Below, piece after piece: positions 14,901 through 22,801 of a DNA stretch of 40,391 nt. The stretch's first letter is position 1, and every line of letters begins with the position of its first letter. A model generated the notes under the pieces. That model did not search any database, had not been told where the DNA came from, and was given only the letters and a program-made list of their open reading frames with translations. The translations under genes were made by a program, and so were the position numbers. The stretch is from assembly GCA_964607915.1 (NCBI GenBank), contig CAZSMU010000017.1, positions 1 through 40,391 of the forward strand, read 5' to 3'. Source of the DNA: JADJPL01 sp964607915. Its GTDB lineage: Bacteria; Bacteroidota; Bacteroidia; Chitinophagales; Saprospiraceae.

Positions 14901-17447
14901 TTAAAAATCAAAGCGAAGGCGCAGGTTTACCCTGCGGGAAGTCAGGTAATTGGGGATGGCGTACTGTTGGTCGAAAACGGTGCGGATCCAGGTATTACCC
15001 GCCTGGTTTTGAACCTGCATCAAGTTGAATACTTCCAGACTGGCCCAGGCATTCCTCGTAAGGCCCAGGAAATGGCCCGGGTGTTTGGGCAGGGACTTGA
15101 CCCGGTTCCAGAGCAAAAGAGAGAAACCGATATCTACGCGGTGGTACGCATCAAAGCGGTATGTATTCCTATACACCGTATTGTTCCCGCGCAGTCCGAA
15201 CGGCAGCCCTCCCCCCAGGGTCAGGTTGAGGTGCATCTTGAAATTTTCGTTCCGCGGAAGGTAATCTTGAAAAAAGATAGACATAGCCATGAAACGGTCG
15301 GTAGGTCTTGGCACATTCTTCACCGGGGTCGCTTCCTCCTGCCCTACTTCCCGGCGCAAATGCTGTACGCCCAGCAGCCGTTCCCGGGCCTGTAGGAAGG
15401 ACAAATTGATCCAGGATTCCGCCCCGGGTACAAACTCGCCGTTCAGGCGCAAATCCAGGCCCCTCACATATCCTTCCGCATCATTCTCCCCGGAATAGCG
15501 GATGCGCACATTTTCCACGTCATACGATACCAGGTCCCAAAGTTTTTTGTAGTACGCCTCTGAAATAAAGCGGAATTTTTTGGGGTTGTTTTTTCCCAGA
15601 TTGAAATCCCAGGTGAGGCCGGCAACGATATGAGCAGACTTTTGAGCTGCCAGGTCGGTGTTCAGGACTCCATTGGGGCGGCGGAGCTCCCGGTAAAACG
15701 GGGGCTGTGCGTAGAGTCCCCCTGCGAGGCGCCAGGAGATATCCGTTTTCCCTTTCAATGGTTTATAGAGCAGTTGAAAGCGCGGCGAAAGAAGGGCCTC
15801 GCCCGTCAGGCTCCAGTAGGTAGCGCGCACCCCCAGGGAAGCCCGGAGCTCGCGGCGTTCGTCGTGGCGATAGGTGTAGGTGTTTTGCAGAAAGCCACTG
15901 ATGCGGGACGACTCCAGCGTATTGCGCGTTTTCAGGACGCTGAACAGGAGTACCTGGTTGGGGTCATCGGGAAGGGAATAGCCCGCAGAATCTATCCGCT
16001 CCCACTCGTTGATCTGGTCGGCGATGGATTCCCGCTGGTATTTTACATTCCACTGGATGAAATGGCTTGCCGTAGCCGCTGGCGCGCGCGGCGCGGCCTC
16101 AAGCTCCCATCCGCCCCGATGCTCCAGGTTCCAGGTGCGGAGGTCCAGGTAGTTGCGCACATATTGGTGCTGGGTCCCGACGCCGAGCTCGGCCAGTACT
16201 TCCCCGAAGCCACCGCTGCCCAGGTCGGTTTCAATCTGCCGCAGGCTGTAGTCCCCAATGATGTCGAAGCGCTCATTTTCATCGGATCGGAAATCGGAGG
16301 CCAACAGCTTTAGGAAGAAAGGGTTTCGCTTGCGCTCGGGTAGATAGGTCAGCGAAAGCCCCCCCATCCCCGTGGTAAACTCATCCGTCTCGGAGCCTTC
16401 GAACACCGAGTAGAGCTGTAGGGCATAGTTGATTAGCCCGAAGGCCGTATTACGGGTCGTCGGCGCGAACCGATAAACGGCGCGGTTGAGGTTGCCCAGC
16501 ACGCCGATTTGCAAGTTGTGCGTCAGGTCGTACGTCAGGTACGTCTGTACATCGGTGAAATTGGGCACATACTCGCCCTTGACATCTAAAGAGCCGAGAA
16601 GGTAGCGCGTAGTTTTATACCGCGCCCCGAGCAGGAAGCGGAACTTGCGGAAACCGTCTTCGCCCAGCGGCAAGCTCCCTTCCACATGCGCCGCGCCGCC
16701 CAGGAAGCTCATGCTCGCGGAGGCGCGCAAGCTGTCGGGCAGCTTGTACTTTATATCCAGCACAGAGGAGAGTTTATCCCCGTAGCGCGCTTCGAATCCT
16801 CCGGAAGAAAAGGAAAGGTCCCGGATCAAGTCCACGTTCGGGAAGCTGAGGCCTTCCTGCTGGCCTGCCCGGATAAGCTGCGGGCGATAGATTTCAAAAT
16901 CGTTGACGTACACCAGGTTCTCGTCGTAATTCCCCCCCCGCACGTTGTACTGGGAACTCAGCTCGCCCCCGGTACCGCTCGAGGCGCCCAGGGCGATATG
17001 CGGGAGGATACTCTCCAGGTTACCGCTCGTCGTAGGCAACAAGCGAAACTGTTCGACGGCGTCGCGCACCATGCCCGCGCCTTCCAGGCGGCTTTCTGTC
17101 ACGATGATCTCCAAATCGGAGTCGGAGGGCACCATCTGTACATCCACCTGGATACCACTCTTGGCAGGCAATGCCCGCATATTCACCACCGCTTCTTTGA
17201 AACCGATCCGCGTGAACACCAGCACGAACTCCTGGCCGGCGGGCACAGAAAGGCTATACCTTCCATTGGCAGCCGTTTCGGAGGCATAGTTGCTGCCTCG
17301 GACATAGACCGTGGCATAGTCCACCGGTTCGCCCGTGTTGGCATCCGTAACCGTACCACTGACGATGGCCCTCTTGTCGTCCTGGCCTTGCAGTACAAAA
17401 CTGCCCAAACAGGCGATCGCGCAAAACAGGTAAGCAATACTACGCAT
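14901..17447 (-). CDS. TonB-dependent receptor with carboxypeptidase-regulatory-like domain
   Basis: An 848-residue outer-membrane receptor. A signal peptide (MRSIAYLFCAIACLGSFVLQGQ) is followed by a CarboxypepD_reg-like domain (about 28-110, VSGTVTDANTGEPVDYATVYV), then the plug (about 115-230, with ILPHIALGASSGTGGELSSQYNVRGGNYDENLVYV) and a C-terminal beta-barrel ending in an aromatic residue (RRVNLRLRFDF). No SusD partner is adjacent, so this is more like the non-SUS receptors of Bacteroidota. The substrate cannot be predicted. It starts 25 bp after rpe and a 54-aa membrane-protein gene follows after 4 bp, so rpe, the receptor and the small protein probably form one transcript. Confidence 0.92.
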   Translation of the reverse strand: MRSIAYLFCAIACLGSFVLQGQDDKRAIVSGTVTDANTGEPVDYATVYVRGSNYASETAANGRYSLSVPAGQEFVLVFTRIGFKEAVVNMRALPAKSGIQVDVQMVPSDSDLEIIVTESRLEGAGMVRDAVEQFRLLPTTSGNLESILPHIALGASSGTGGELSSQYNVRGGNYDENLVYVNDFEIYRPQLIRAGQQEGLSFPNVDLIRDLSFSSGGFEARYGDKLSSVLDIKYKLPDSLRASASMSFLGGAAHVEGSLPLGEDGFRKFRFLLGARYKTTRYLLGSLDVKGEYVPNFTDVQTYLTYDLTHNLQIGVLGNLNRAVYRFAPTTRNTAFGLINYALQLYSVFEGSETDEFTTGMGGLSLTYLPERKRNPFFLKLLASDFRSDENERFDIIGDYSLRQIETDLGSGGFGEVLAELGVGTQHQYVRNYLDLRTWNLEHRGGWELEAAPRAPAATASHFIQWNVKYQRESIADQINEWERIDSAGYSLPDDPNQVLLFSVLKTRNTLESSRISGFLQNTYTYRHDERRELRASLGVRATYWSLTGEALLSPRFQLLYKPLKGKTDISWRLAGGLYAQPPFYRELRRPNGVLNTDLAAQKSAHIVAGLTWDFNLGKNNPKKFRFISEAYYKKLWDLVSYDVENVRIRYSGENDAEGYVRGLDLRLNGEFVPGAESWINLSFLQARERLLGVQHLRREVGQEEATPVKNVPRPTDRFMAMSIFFQDYLPRNENFKMHLNLTLGGGLPFGLRGNNTVYRNTYRFDAYHRVDIGFSLLLWNRVKSLPKHPGHFLGLTRNAWASLEVFNLMQVQNQAGNTWIRTVFDQQYAIPNYLTSRRVNLRLRFDF

Positions 17448-17472
17448 GGGTGTTCTGGATAAACCGGAAGGG

Positions 17473-18153
17473 CTAAAACCGCGCCATTTCCCCTCCGATA
17501 GCTTTTAAATGGCGGATGGCAGCTAATGGGTCATCTGCTTTGAAAACGCTGTTGCCCGCAACGAGCACGTCGGCACCTGCTTCCAGCAGTGCCTGGGCAT
17601 TGTGTGCCCCTACCCCACCGTCTATTTCGATACGCACCGACCGATTTTGCGCCTCGATCATATCCCGAAGGCGCCTCGTACGGGGCAGGGTGCGGTAGAT
17701 GAACTGCTGTCCGCCGAACCCCGGGTTCACCGACATGAGGCATACCAAATCCAAGTATTCCAGTACATCTTCCAGTGCTTCGACAGGCGTATGGGGATTG
17801 ATGGCCACCCCTGCTTTTGCCCCCGTGGCCTTGATTTGCTGGACGACGCGGTGCAGGTGCACACACGCCTCCAGGTGTACCGTGATATGGTCGGCCCCAG
17901 CTTCCCGGAAAGATTCTATGTAGCGCTCCGGCTCCAGGATCATGAGGTGTACGTCGAGCGGCTTGACGCACAGGCGTCGCACTGCTTCCACCACCATCAT
18001 ACCGAAACTGAGATTGGGCACGAAACGGCCGTCCATAATGTCCAGGTGGAGCCAATCCGCTTCGCTTTTATTGATACATTCGATCTCTTCCGGCAATCGG
18101 GCGAAATCGGCCGCGAGCAGGGAGGGGGCAACCAGGTGCCTTTGTCTGGGCAT
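17473..18153 (-). CDS. rpe: Ribulose-phosphate 3-epimerase
   Basis: A TIM-barrel enzyme interconverting ribulose 5-phosphate and xylulose 5-phosphate in the pentose phosphate pathway. The 226-residue form starting MPRQRHLVAPSLLAADF at 18153 is chosen; a GTG 42 bp upstream would overlap the putative -7 box. Family motifs are APSLLAADF, WLHLDIMDGRFVPN (metal-binding His and Asp), LDVHLMI, VNPGFGGQQF and IEIDGGV, followed by GADVLVAGNSVF at the phosphate site. Complete and of normal length. It leads a leftward unit with the TonB receptor. Confidence 0.96.
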   Translation of the reverse strand: MPRQRHLVAPSLLAADFARLPEEIECINKSEADWLHLDIMDGRFVPNLSFGMMVVEAVRRLCVKPLDVHLMILEPERYIESFREAGADHITVHLEACVHLHRVVQQIKATGAKAGVAINPHTPVEALEDVLEYLDLVCLMSVNPGFGGQQFIYRTLPRTRRLRDMIEAQNRSVRIEIDGGVGAHNAQALLEAGADVLVAGNSVFKADDPLAAIRHLKAIGGEMARF

Positions 18154-18194
18154 ATTCAAACAGAATTGGGAGCTTGTGCCAATGTACGGCAGCA

Positions 18195-18202
18195 CAAAAA
18201 TA
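18195..18202 (-). promoter_or_regulatory. Putative -7 box for rpe
   Basis: TATTTTTG on the minus strand, matching TAnnTTTG, 42 bp upstream of the chosen rpe ATG. It partly overlaps the T-tract of the hairpin at 18207-18233. Confidence 0.4.
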
Positions 18203-18206
18203 AAAA

Positions 18207-18233
18207 AAACCGGTCAGGATTGCTAACCGGTTT
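18207..18233 (-). terminator. Rho-independent-type terminator with no assigned transcript
   Basis: Minus-strand stem AAACCGGT / ACCGGTTT with an 11-nt loop, followed by TTTTTTTATTTTTG. This is the best minus-strand terminator shape in the window, yet no recognised minus-strand gene lies upstream within 440 bp. Confidence 0.55.
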
Positions 18234-18594
18234 CCAAAAAGAGCTTTGAGAGGCTATCTACATACCATGGGCCGCCTCTTTTGGCGTCCCTAAAAAATTT
18301 TTGACAGAGATTATATACTTTTAAGTTTCATGAGATAATGAGTCGTTATTCGCATGAGGCCTTTTGTGTTGTCCTCTTTTGACTCTACAAAAGTGGGGGT
18401 TATTCCAGCTCTTTCATAGTACATTTTTTTTATTTACTGGAGTTGAAAAAAATTTGTTTTTTATTGCAAAAAATTGATTTTCATTTATTTAAATTTATTT
18501 TTTTACTCTAAAAATAACGATTTAAAATTTTTTTACATAAAAGAATAGTCAAAAACCCGAAAAAAAGGGATAATACAGGCTAAATAATACCTTA
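18234..18594. other. AT-rich spacer between rpe and the lipoprotein gene
   Basis: A 361-bp spacer, strongly AT-rich between about 18410 and 18590 (long A and T runs), unlike the GC-rich genes around it. I see no recognised gene. A 37-codon minus-strand frame (18311-18424, starting MYYERAGITPTF) lies upstream of the orphan terminator at 18207-18233; it is too short to call with confidence. The promoter of the rightward lipoprotein gene presumably lies in the right part. Confidence 0.5.
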
Positions 18595-19146
18595 ATGAAC
18601 AGCTTTCAGAATACCGGGTGGGATACCCGGGCCTTTGGGAGTCCCCTATGGATCCTACTCTCGGGTGCCGCTGCGCTCATCATTGGGCTTTCTGCCTGCA
18701 GCAAAACCGCCGATACACAAGCCCTGCAAGCAGAGGCACGACAACTGACCACGCGCATGGACAGCCTGTCCTGTGCCCTGAATCGGCTCGAAGACAGCAC
18801 CCGCGCACTCTGGGATGCCGTCAACGCTACCCTGGACGAGAATCTGCCGGCAAGTATGCCCCCCATAGAGCGCAAAAACATGCTTGCCGTGCGGAATACG
18901 CAACTCATCGAGATGTTCATGAACTACGACAGCCTTGACGAAAGTGTACACCGACTGGTGCGCGAGGCAGGGCTAAAAGACGAGGCCATTGCGCAGCAGG
19001 TCATTTCCACCAAACGCAATCTGGAAGCGCAGGAGCTGCTATTCGCAGCCTTTTTGGAAAAAGCAGCCGGCATGGAAGCCCAGGAATTGAAAAAAATCGA
19101 GCAAAACTTCGAGCTGGCCCGGAAAGCAGCTAATTGCGGCGAGTAA
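18595..19146 (+). CDS. Hypothetical coiled-coil lipoprotein
   Basis: A 183-residue protein. After a polar N-terminus, a hydrophobic stretch (about 18-32, PLWILLSGAAALIIG) ends in LSAC, a lipobox placing the lipidated Cys at about residue 35. The remainder is Glu/Gln/Arg/Leu-rich and predicted helical, with likely coiled-coil at about 40-75 and 140-178. Cys residues at about 60 and 181 are notable. No family is recognised. An alternative start further in would shorten the polar leader to a more normal lipoprotein signal, but no closer ATG is present in frame. A strong hairpin follows directly at the stop codon (repeat copy 7). Confidence 0.7.
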   Translation: MNSFQNTGWDTRAFGSPLWILLSGAAALIIGLSACSKTADTQALQAEARQLTTRMDSLSCALNRLEDSTRALWDAVNATLDENLPASMPPIERKNMLAVRNTQLIEMFMNYDSLDESVHRLVREAGLKDEAIAQQVISTKRNLEAQELLFAAFLEKAAGMEAQELKKIEQNFELARKAANCGE

Positions 19147-19194
19147 ACTTGTGGCGAGGGGGGAAAACTCTTTTCTTCCCCCCACAACAAGTCT
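19146..19194. repeat. Intergenic palindromic repeat, copy 7 (minimal hairpin form)
   Basis: A 49-bp miniature copy: ACTTGTGGCGAGGGGGG, short centre, CCCCCCACAACAAGTCT. The arms give a tight GGGGGGAA / TTCCCCCC hairpin. Its left end overlaps the stop codon of the lipoprotein gene, and by position it would serve as that gene's terminator. Confidence 0.75.
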
Positions 19195-19216
19195 AGTGTT
19201 TCATAGTGTGTCCAAA

Positions 19217-19265
19217 AGATCGATTGCGAGAAGAATCGCCGGGAGTTCAAAAGGCTATTTCCTTT
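19217..19265 (+). repeat. Degenerate arm-A fragment of the repeat family
   Basis: ATTGCGAGAAGAATCGCCG followed by GGAGTTCAAAAGGC aligns with arm A (TTGCGAGGGGAATCATCG, then GGGGTCAAAAAGGC) with about eight mismatches. No matching right arm is present. It lies 22 bp after copy 7. Confidence 0.5.
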
Positions 19266-19343
19266 CCACCTCGCGGCCACCGCAACCAATTCATACACCA
19301 AAAATACTCCCTACAGGAGTACAAAAATAAGTACATTTTCTAT

Positions 19344-19351
19344 TATTTTTG
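19344..19351 (+). promoter_or_regulatory. Putative -7 box for the helical hypothetical gene at 19428
   Basis: TATTTTTG, matching TAnnTTTG, 76 bp upstream of the ATG, in an AT-rich leader. Two CAAAAATA boxes in the other orientation (near 19301 and 19321) lie close by. Confidence 0.4.
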
Positions 19352-19427
19352 ACTGGCTTCACCAATCTCAAAAAGCCTAACTTATTGAATATTATTTTTT
19401 TATCATAAAAAAACATCTGTTTTTTTA

Positions 19428-20864
19428 ATGAAACATAGTAAAATATTTCAATACATATCTGCTTTATCTCCTCGGGAACAAGAAAAATTTCGGCAGTTTG
19501 TCTTTTCCCCCTATACCAACCAGCACCAGAAATCCCAGGAGCTACTCGTGTATTTGCTGAGCAGTTTGGACCGGGGAAAAACAGAGATAGCCCCCGAGAA
19601 AGTATTTGCGAAGCTCTTCCCCAAAGAGCCGTATGACGAACAGAAACTCCACAACCTACTCTCCAACCTGAAAAAGCTCTTTCTCCGCTTCCTGGCGCTC
19701 GACGAGCTTGAGCAAAAACCTTTCCTGGAAGATATCCTGGCGATAGAGGCCTGTAACCGTAAGAATTTTAGCAAGTTGCTGATTTCCAGAACCCGGCAGC
19801 TCGATAAAAAACTGGAAGAATACCCCTATCGGGACGAGCACTACCACCAGGCCCGCTACGCGATGCAGGTCGTCCAGGGCTATCACACGGGCACCTTTGG
19901 CGACCGGGCCAAGACCTCGGAAATTTTTCAGGAAATGATGGATCACCTGAACCGCTCCTACCTCCTCCAAAAATTGCGCCATGCCTGCCACCTCACCGCG
20001 CACTCCATCCTGTTCAACCTGCAGTACGATTTCGGCCCGCTCAAGCTCTGGATGGCACATATCGCAGAAGAGCCCGGCAAATATATCATTGACGACGACC
20101 TGGACGCCTACTACACCATCCTCCTCAGTTTGCAGGACGAACAGGACGAACACCACTACCTGCACATGAAGTCCCTGCTCCGCGAACGTTTCCAACGCTT
20201 GTCGCCCGGGGCGGTAGCAGACCTCTATGGCTTTGCCAACAACTATTGTATCCGCCAGATCAATGCCGGGAAAAGCACCTACCAGCACGAACTGTTCGAA
20301 CTGTACCAACAAGGCCTCGAACGCGGGCTCCTGCTGGTCAATGGGTATCTTTCCGAATGGGACTACAAGAATATCGCAACCCTGGGCTGCAGCCTCAAAG
20401 CATTTGAATGGACGGAGCAGTTCCTCGAAGAGTTCCAGGACAAACTGCCGCCCAACCGAAGGGAAAATGCCTACAACTACAACCTGGCCAACCTTTACTA
20501 CAACAAGCGCCTGTACGACAAGGTGCTTTCAACCCTGTTCCGCGTACAGTTCACCGACGTCAAGTACCACCTGAACACTACTTTTTTACTCCTGCGCACC
20601 TACTATGCCAAAGGGGACACAGAAGCCCTTTTTTCTCTGATAGACACGTTCCGCGTCTATATCCTGCGCAACCGACAAATCACTACGGCTGAAAAGAAAG
20701 GCTATACCAACTTCCTCGGCCTGGCCAAAAAATTGGTAAAGACCAGGCTCCAGGGGCCCCTGTATTCCAAAACGAACCCAGAGGAACAACTCGCCGCTCT
20801 GCGCAAGCGCATCGAAGAAACCGATAATGTAATCAACCGGTATTGGCTCCTCGAACAGTGCTGA
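19428..20864 (+). CDS. Conserved hypothetical helical (TPR-like) protein
   Basis: A 478-residue soluble protein starting MKHSKIFQYISALSPREQEKFRQFV. It is rich in Leu, Tyr, Gln, Lys and Glu and appears built of helical pairs resembling TPR/HEAT units, for example NYNLANLYYNKRLYDKVLSTL and RTYYAKGDTEALFSLIDTF. No enzyme motif is seen. It resembles proteins of unknown function that I associate with Saprospiria-type genomes, but cannot confirm this without a search. It has its own putative promoter and is convergent with the exonuclease gene, with a 21-bp gap. Confidence 0.75.
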   Translation: MKHSKIFQYISALSPREQEKFRQFVFSPYTNQHQKSQELLVYLLSSLDRGKTEIAPEKVFAKLFPKEPYDEQKLHNLLSNLKKLFLRFLALDELEQKPFLEDILAIEACNRKNFSKLLISRTRQLDKKLEEYPYRDEHYHQARYAMQVVQGYHTGTFGDRAKTSEIFQEMMDHLNRSYLLQKLRHACHLTAHSILFNLQYDFGPLKLWMAHIAEEPGKYIIDDDLDAYYTILLSLQDEQDEHHYLHMKSLLRERFQRLSPGAVADLYGFANNYCIRQINAGKSTYQHELFELYQQGLERGLLLVNGYLSEWDYKNIATLGCSLKAFEWTEQFLEEFQDKLPPNRRENAYNYNLANLYYNKRLYDKVLSTLFRVQFTDVKYHLNTTFLLLRTYYAKGDTEALFSLIDTFRVYILRNRQITTAEKKGYTNFLGLAKKLVKTRLQGPLYSKTNPEEQLAALRKRIEETDNVINRYWLLEQC

Positions 20865-20885
20865 AGCCGACCCTTCGCCATAAGT

Positions 20886-21647
20886 TTATTCCGCACCCAA
20901 TTCGAAGGGGCGGTGAACAACCTGTTCAGAGCTGAGCAGGGGCTGTCGTTTAAAGCGCCGGACGAGCTGTATGGTCGCCAGTACGTCCTTCTCGCAATAA
21001 AGGGCAATGCGGGGCAAATCTTCCTCGTCCCAGTACACCCGACCTACCTGGCTTCCGTCAATATCCTCCTTTGGAGAGGGGAAGTCCAGTACTGCGGCCA
21101 ACAGCTTCAGAGAGGTATAGTTTTTCCGGTCCCCGAATTTCCAGTACTCCAGGGTGTCGAGAAGAAATTTTGTTTCCCAGGGCTTCTTGCCGCTCAAATC
21201 CAGTAACCTGGGAAAAGGCAGCCCGTGCACAACCATCCGGCGACAGATGTAGGGGATATCGAACTCTTTGATGTTGTGCCCACACAGATAGTGGCGGTTC
21301 ACATCGAAATAGGATTTGTCCAGCAAGGCGGCAAACTGACGCAGCAGGGCAGCCTCATCATCGCCCGCAAACGACTTCAGGTACGCTTTCATCCCGTCCT
21401 CTGTCTGCCGCAAGGCACCTACCGAAATACACACGATTTTCCCGAACTCGGAAAAAATACCCGCCCGCTCGCGGTAGGAGGACTCCCAGTCCGGCTCCCC
21501 GAATTCCTCCCCTTCCACTCGGCTGCCGGAGCGGGCTTTGACCTGCCAGAGTTCTTTGAAGTGCTCCGGTAGCTGTTCGTAATGCGAATAGCCGGACACC
21601 GTTTCGATGTCCAAAAACAATACCTGAAAAAGATCGACCTGTTCCAT
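20886..21647 (-). CDS. DnaQ-like 3'-5' exonuclease (PolB-related)
   Basis: A 253-residue exonuclease-domain protein, probably acting on DNA or RNA 3' ends with two metal ions. The DEDD pattern is visible: LFLDIETVSGY (Asp13, Glu15), GHNIKEFDIPYI (central Asp) and YCEKDVLATIQL (C-terminal Asp). The family is the stand-alone exonuclease related to the proofreading domain of family B polymerases. The ATG at 21647 (MEQVDLFQVLFLDIE) is chosen because it places the first catalytic motif at the usual distance; the frame is open much further, but that is the antisense of the coiled-coil gene at 21747. A weak CCCTTCG/CGAAGGG pairing spans its stop region. Confidence 0.88.
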   Translation of the reverse strand: MEQVDLFQVLFLDIETVSGYSHYEQLPEHFKELWQVKARSGSRVEGEEFGEPDWESSYRERAGIFSEFGKIVCISVGALRQTEDGMKAYLKSFAGDDEAALLRQFAALLDKSYFDVNRHYLCGHNIKEFDIPYICRRMVVHGLPFPRLLDLSGKKPWETKFLLDTLEYWKFGDRKNYTSLKLLAAVLDFPSPKEDIDGSQVGRVYWDEEDLPRIALYCEKDVLATIQLVRRFKRQPLLSSEQVVHRPFELGAE

Positions 21648-21746
21648 CGGAGAAGCGGATTGCGGAATGAGGGTTACATTACAACTTATTGTTAAATTCA
21701 CGCGTTCAAATGCAATATCGTCAATTTTTTCAAATTTTTTCAAATT

Positions 21747-22733
21747 ATGAAAAGCACATCGGACAGCCCCGGCGGCAACCCTCAAAGAACCCTGCTCGCA
21801 GTAGCCGCCATCGTCATCGTAGCCCTGCTCGGCCTCAATGTATATCTGTGGATCAATAAAAATCGACAAGCCACAGAGAACGAACAACTGAGCGGCCAGT
21901 TGGACGAAACAGAAAAAATGCGGGCCCAGTTGGAAAAGGATTATGTTCAGGCCCTCTCCGACCTCGAAGCGATGAAAGGCAGCAACGAAGAACTCAATGG
22001 CCTCATCGAACAGAAGGAAGCAGAACTGACCCGTCAAAAAAAGCAGATCGAAGGCCTGCTCCGCAATAAAGGCGACCTGACTCGCGCCCGCCAGCAAATT
22101 GCAGGACTGAATACGAAAATCGAACAGTACCTGGTAGAGATCAACCAGCTCCGCCAACAAAACGAGGAGCTGAAAGCTGAAAATGCCCAAATGGGCGCCC
22201 AAAACCAGGAGCTGAGCTCCAACCTCGAATCGGAACGACAGACCAACCAAAACCTGAGCTCTTCCCAACGACAACTGCAAGGGGAAAAACAGGAACTGGA
22301 ACGCACCCGCGAAACCCTCGCCCGCAAAGTCAATGCAGCCTCTGTCATCAAAGTGGACGGCATCGCGGTACTGGGTATGGATTCCAAAAACAAAAAGACC
22401 AGGCGCTCCAAAAATACCGTCTCCCTGAATATCTGCTTCAACACTACCGTCAATGAAATCGCAGCACCCGGCAATGAGCTCTTCCTCATCCGCGTCATCC
22501 TCCCCAGTGGAGAGACTATGGCACTGGACAACCTGGGCTCCGGCGTGTTCGTCAACAATGCCAGTGGGGAACAAGTGCGCTATACGCGCAGCAAAGAGAC
22601 CAGCTATTCCAATGCTATCGCCAAAGTGTGCGCCGACTGGAACCCGGGCCAGGCCTTCGCAGAAGGACAGTACAAAATCGAAATCTACAATAAAGGCTAT
22701 CTGGCAGGCAGTACGTCCTTCTCCCTGAACTAA
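21747..22733 (+). CDS. Membrane-anchored coiled-coil protein with C-terminal beta domain
   Basis: A 328-residue protein. One membrane helix at about 17-36 (LLAVAAIVIVALLGLNVYLWI) is followed by a long coiled coil at about 40-200 (repeated E/Q/L heptads, ENEQLSGQLDETEKMRAQLEK onward), then a compact, probably beta-rich domain (205-328: VSLNICFNTTVNEIAAPGNELFLIRVILPSGET, ending KIEIYNKGYLAGSTSFSLN). Type II topology with a periplasmic coiled coil is likely. Similar layouts are common hypothetical proteins in Bacteroidota; no function is known to me. The gene is divergent from the exonuclease (99-bp gap) and lies 68 bp upstream of lepB, which has its own putative promoter. A short CCCC-GAAC-GGGG hairpin follows its stop. 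Confidence 0.75.
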   Translation: MKSTSDSPGGNPQRTLLAVAAIVIVALLGLNVYLWINKNRQATENEQLSGQLDETEKMRAQLEKDYVQALSDLEAMKGSNEELNGLIEQKEAELTRQKKQIEGLLRNKGDLTRARQQIAGLNTKIEQYLVEINQLRQQNEELKAENAQMGAQNQELSSNLESERQTNQNLSSSQRQLQGEKQELERTRETLARKVNAASVIKVDGIAVLGMDSKNKKTRRSKNTVSLNICFNTTVNEIAAPGNELFLIRVILPSGETMALDNLGSGVFVNNASGEQVRYTRSKETSYSNAIAKVCADWNPGQAFAEGQYKIEIYNKGYLAGSTSFSLN

Positions 22734-22779
22734 ATCCCCGAACGGGGCGACTTATTGCAATATTCTGGATTGCACTCCG

Positions 22780-22787
22780 TATATTTG
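22780..22787 (+). promoter_or_regulatory. Putative promoter of lepB
   Basis: TATATTTG, an exact TAnnTTTG match, with a TTG at 22755-22757, 22 bp upstream, suited to the -33 element. The leader would be only about 8 nt. Confidence 0.5.
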
Positions 22788-22801
22788 GCGCTCCCTAAAT
22801 T

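Noticed and set aside
21648..22574. Long N-terminal extension of the exonuclease frame
   Set aside because: It is the antisense of the coiled-coil gene and has low-complexity Phe/Leu/Val-rich composition typical of shadow frames.
22748..22758. GACTTATTGC resembling a repeat end between the coiled-coil gene and lepB
   Set aside because: Only 10 bp match and no second end or arm sequence follows; it may be chance, and it overlaps the lepB promoter region.
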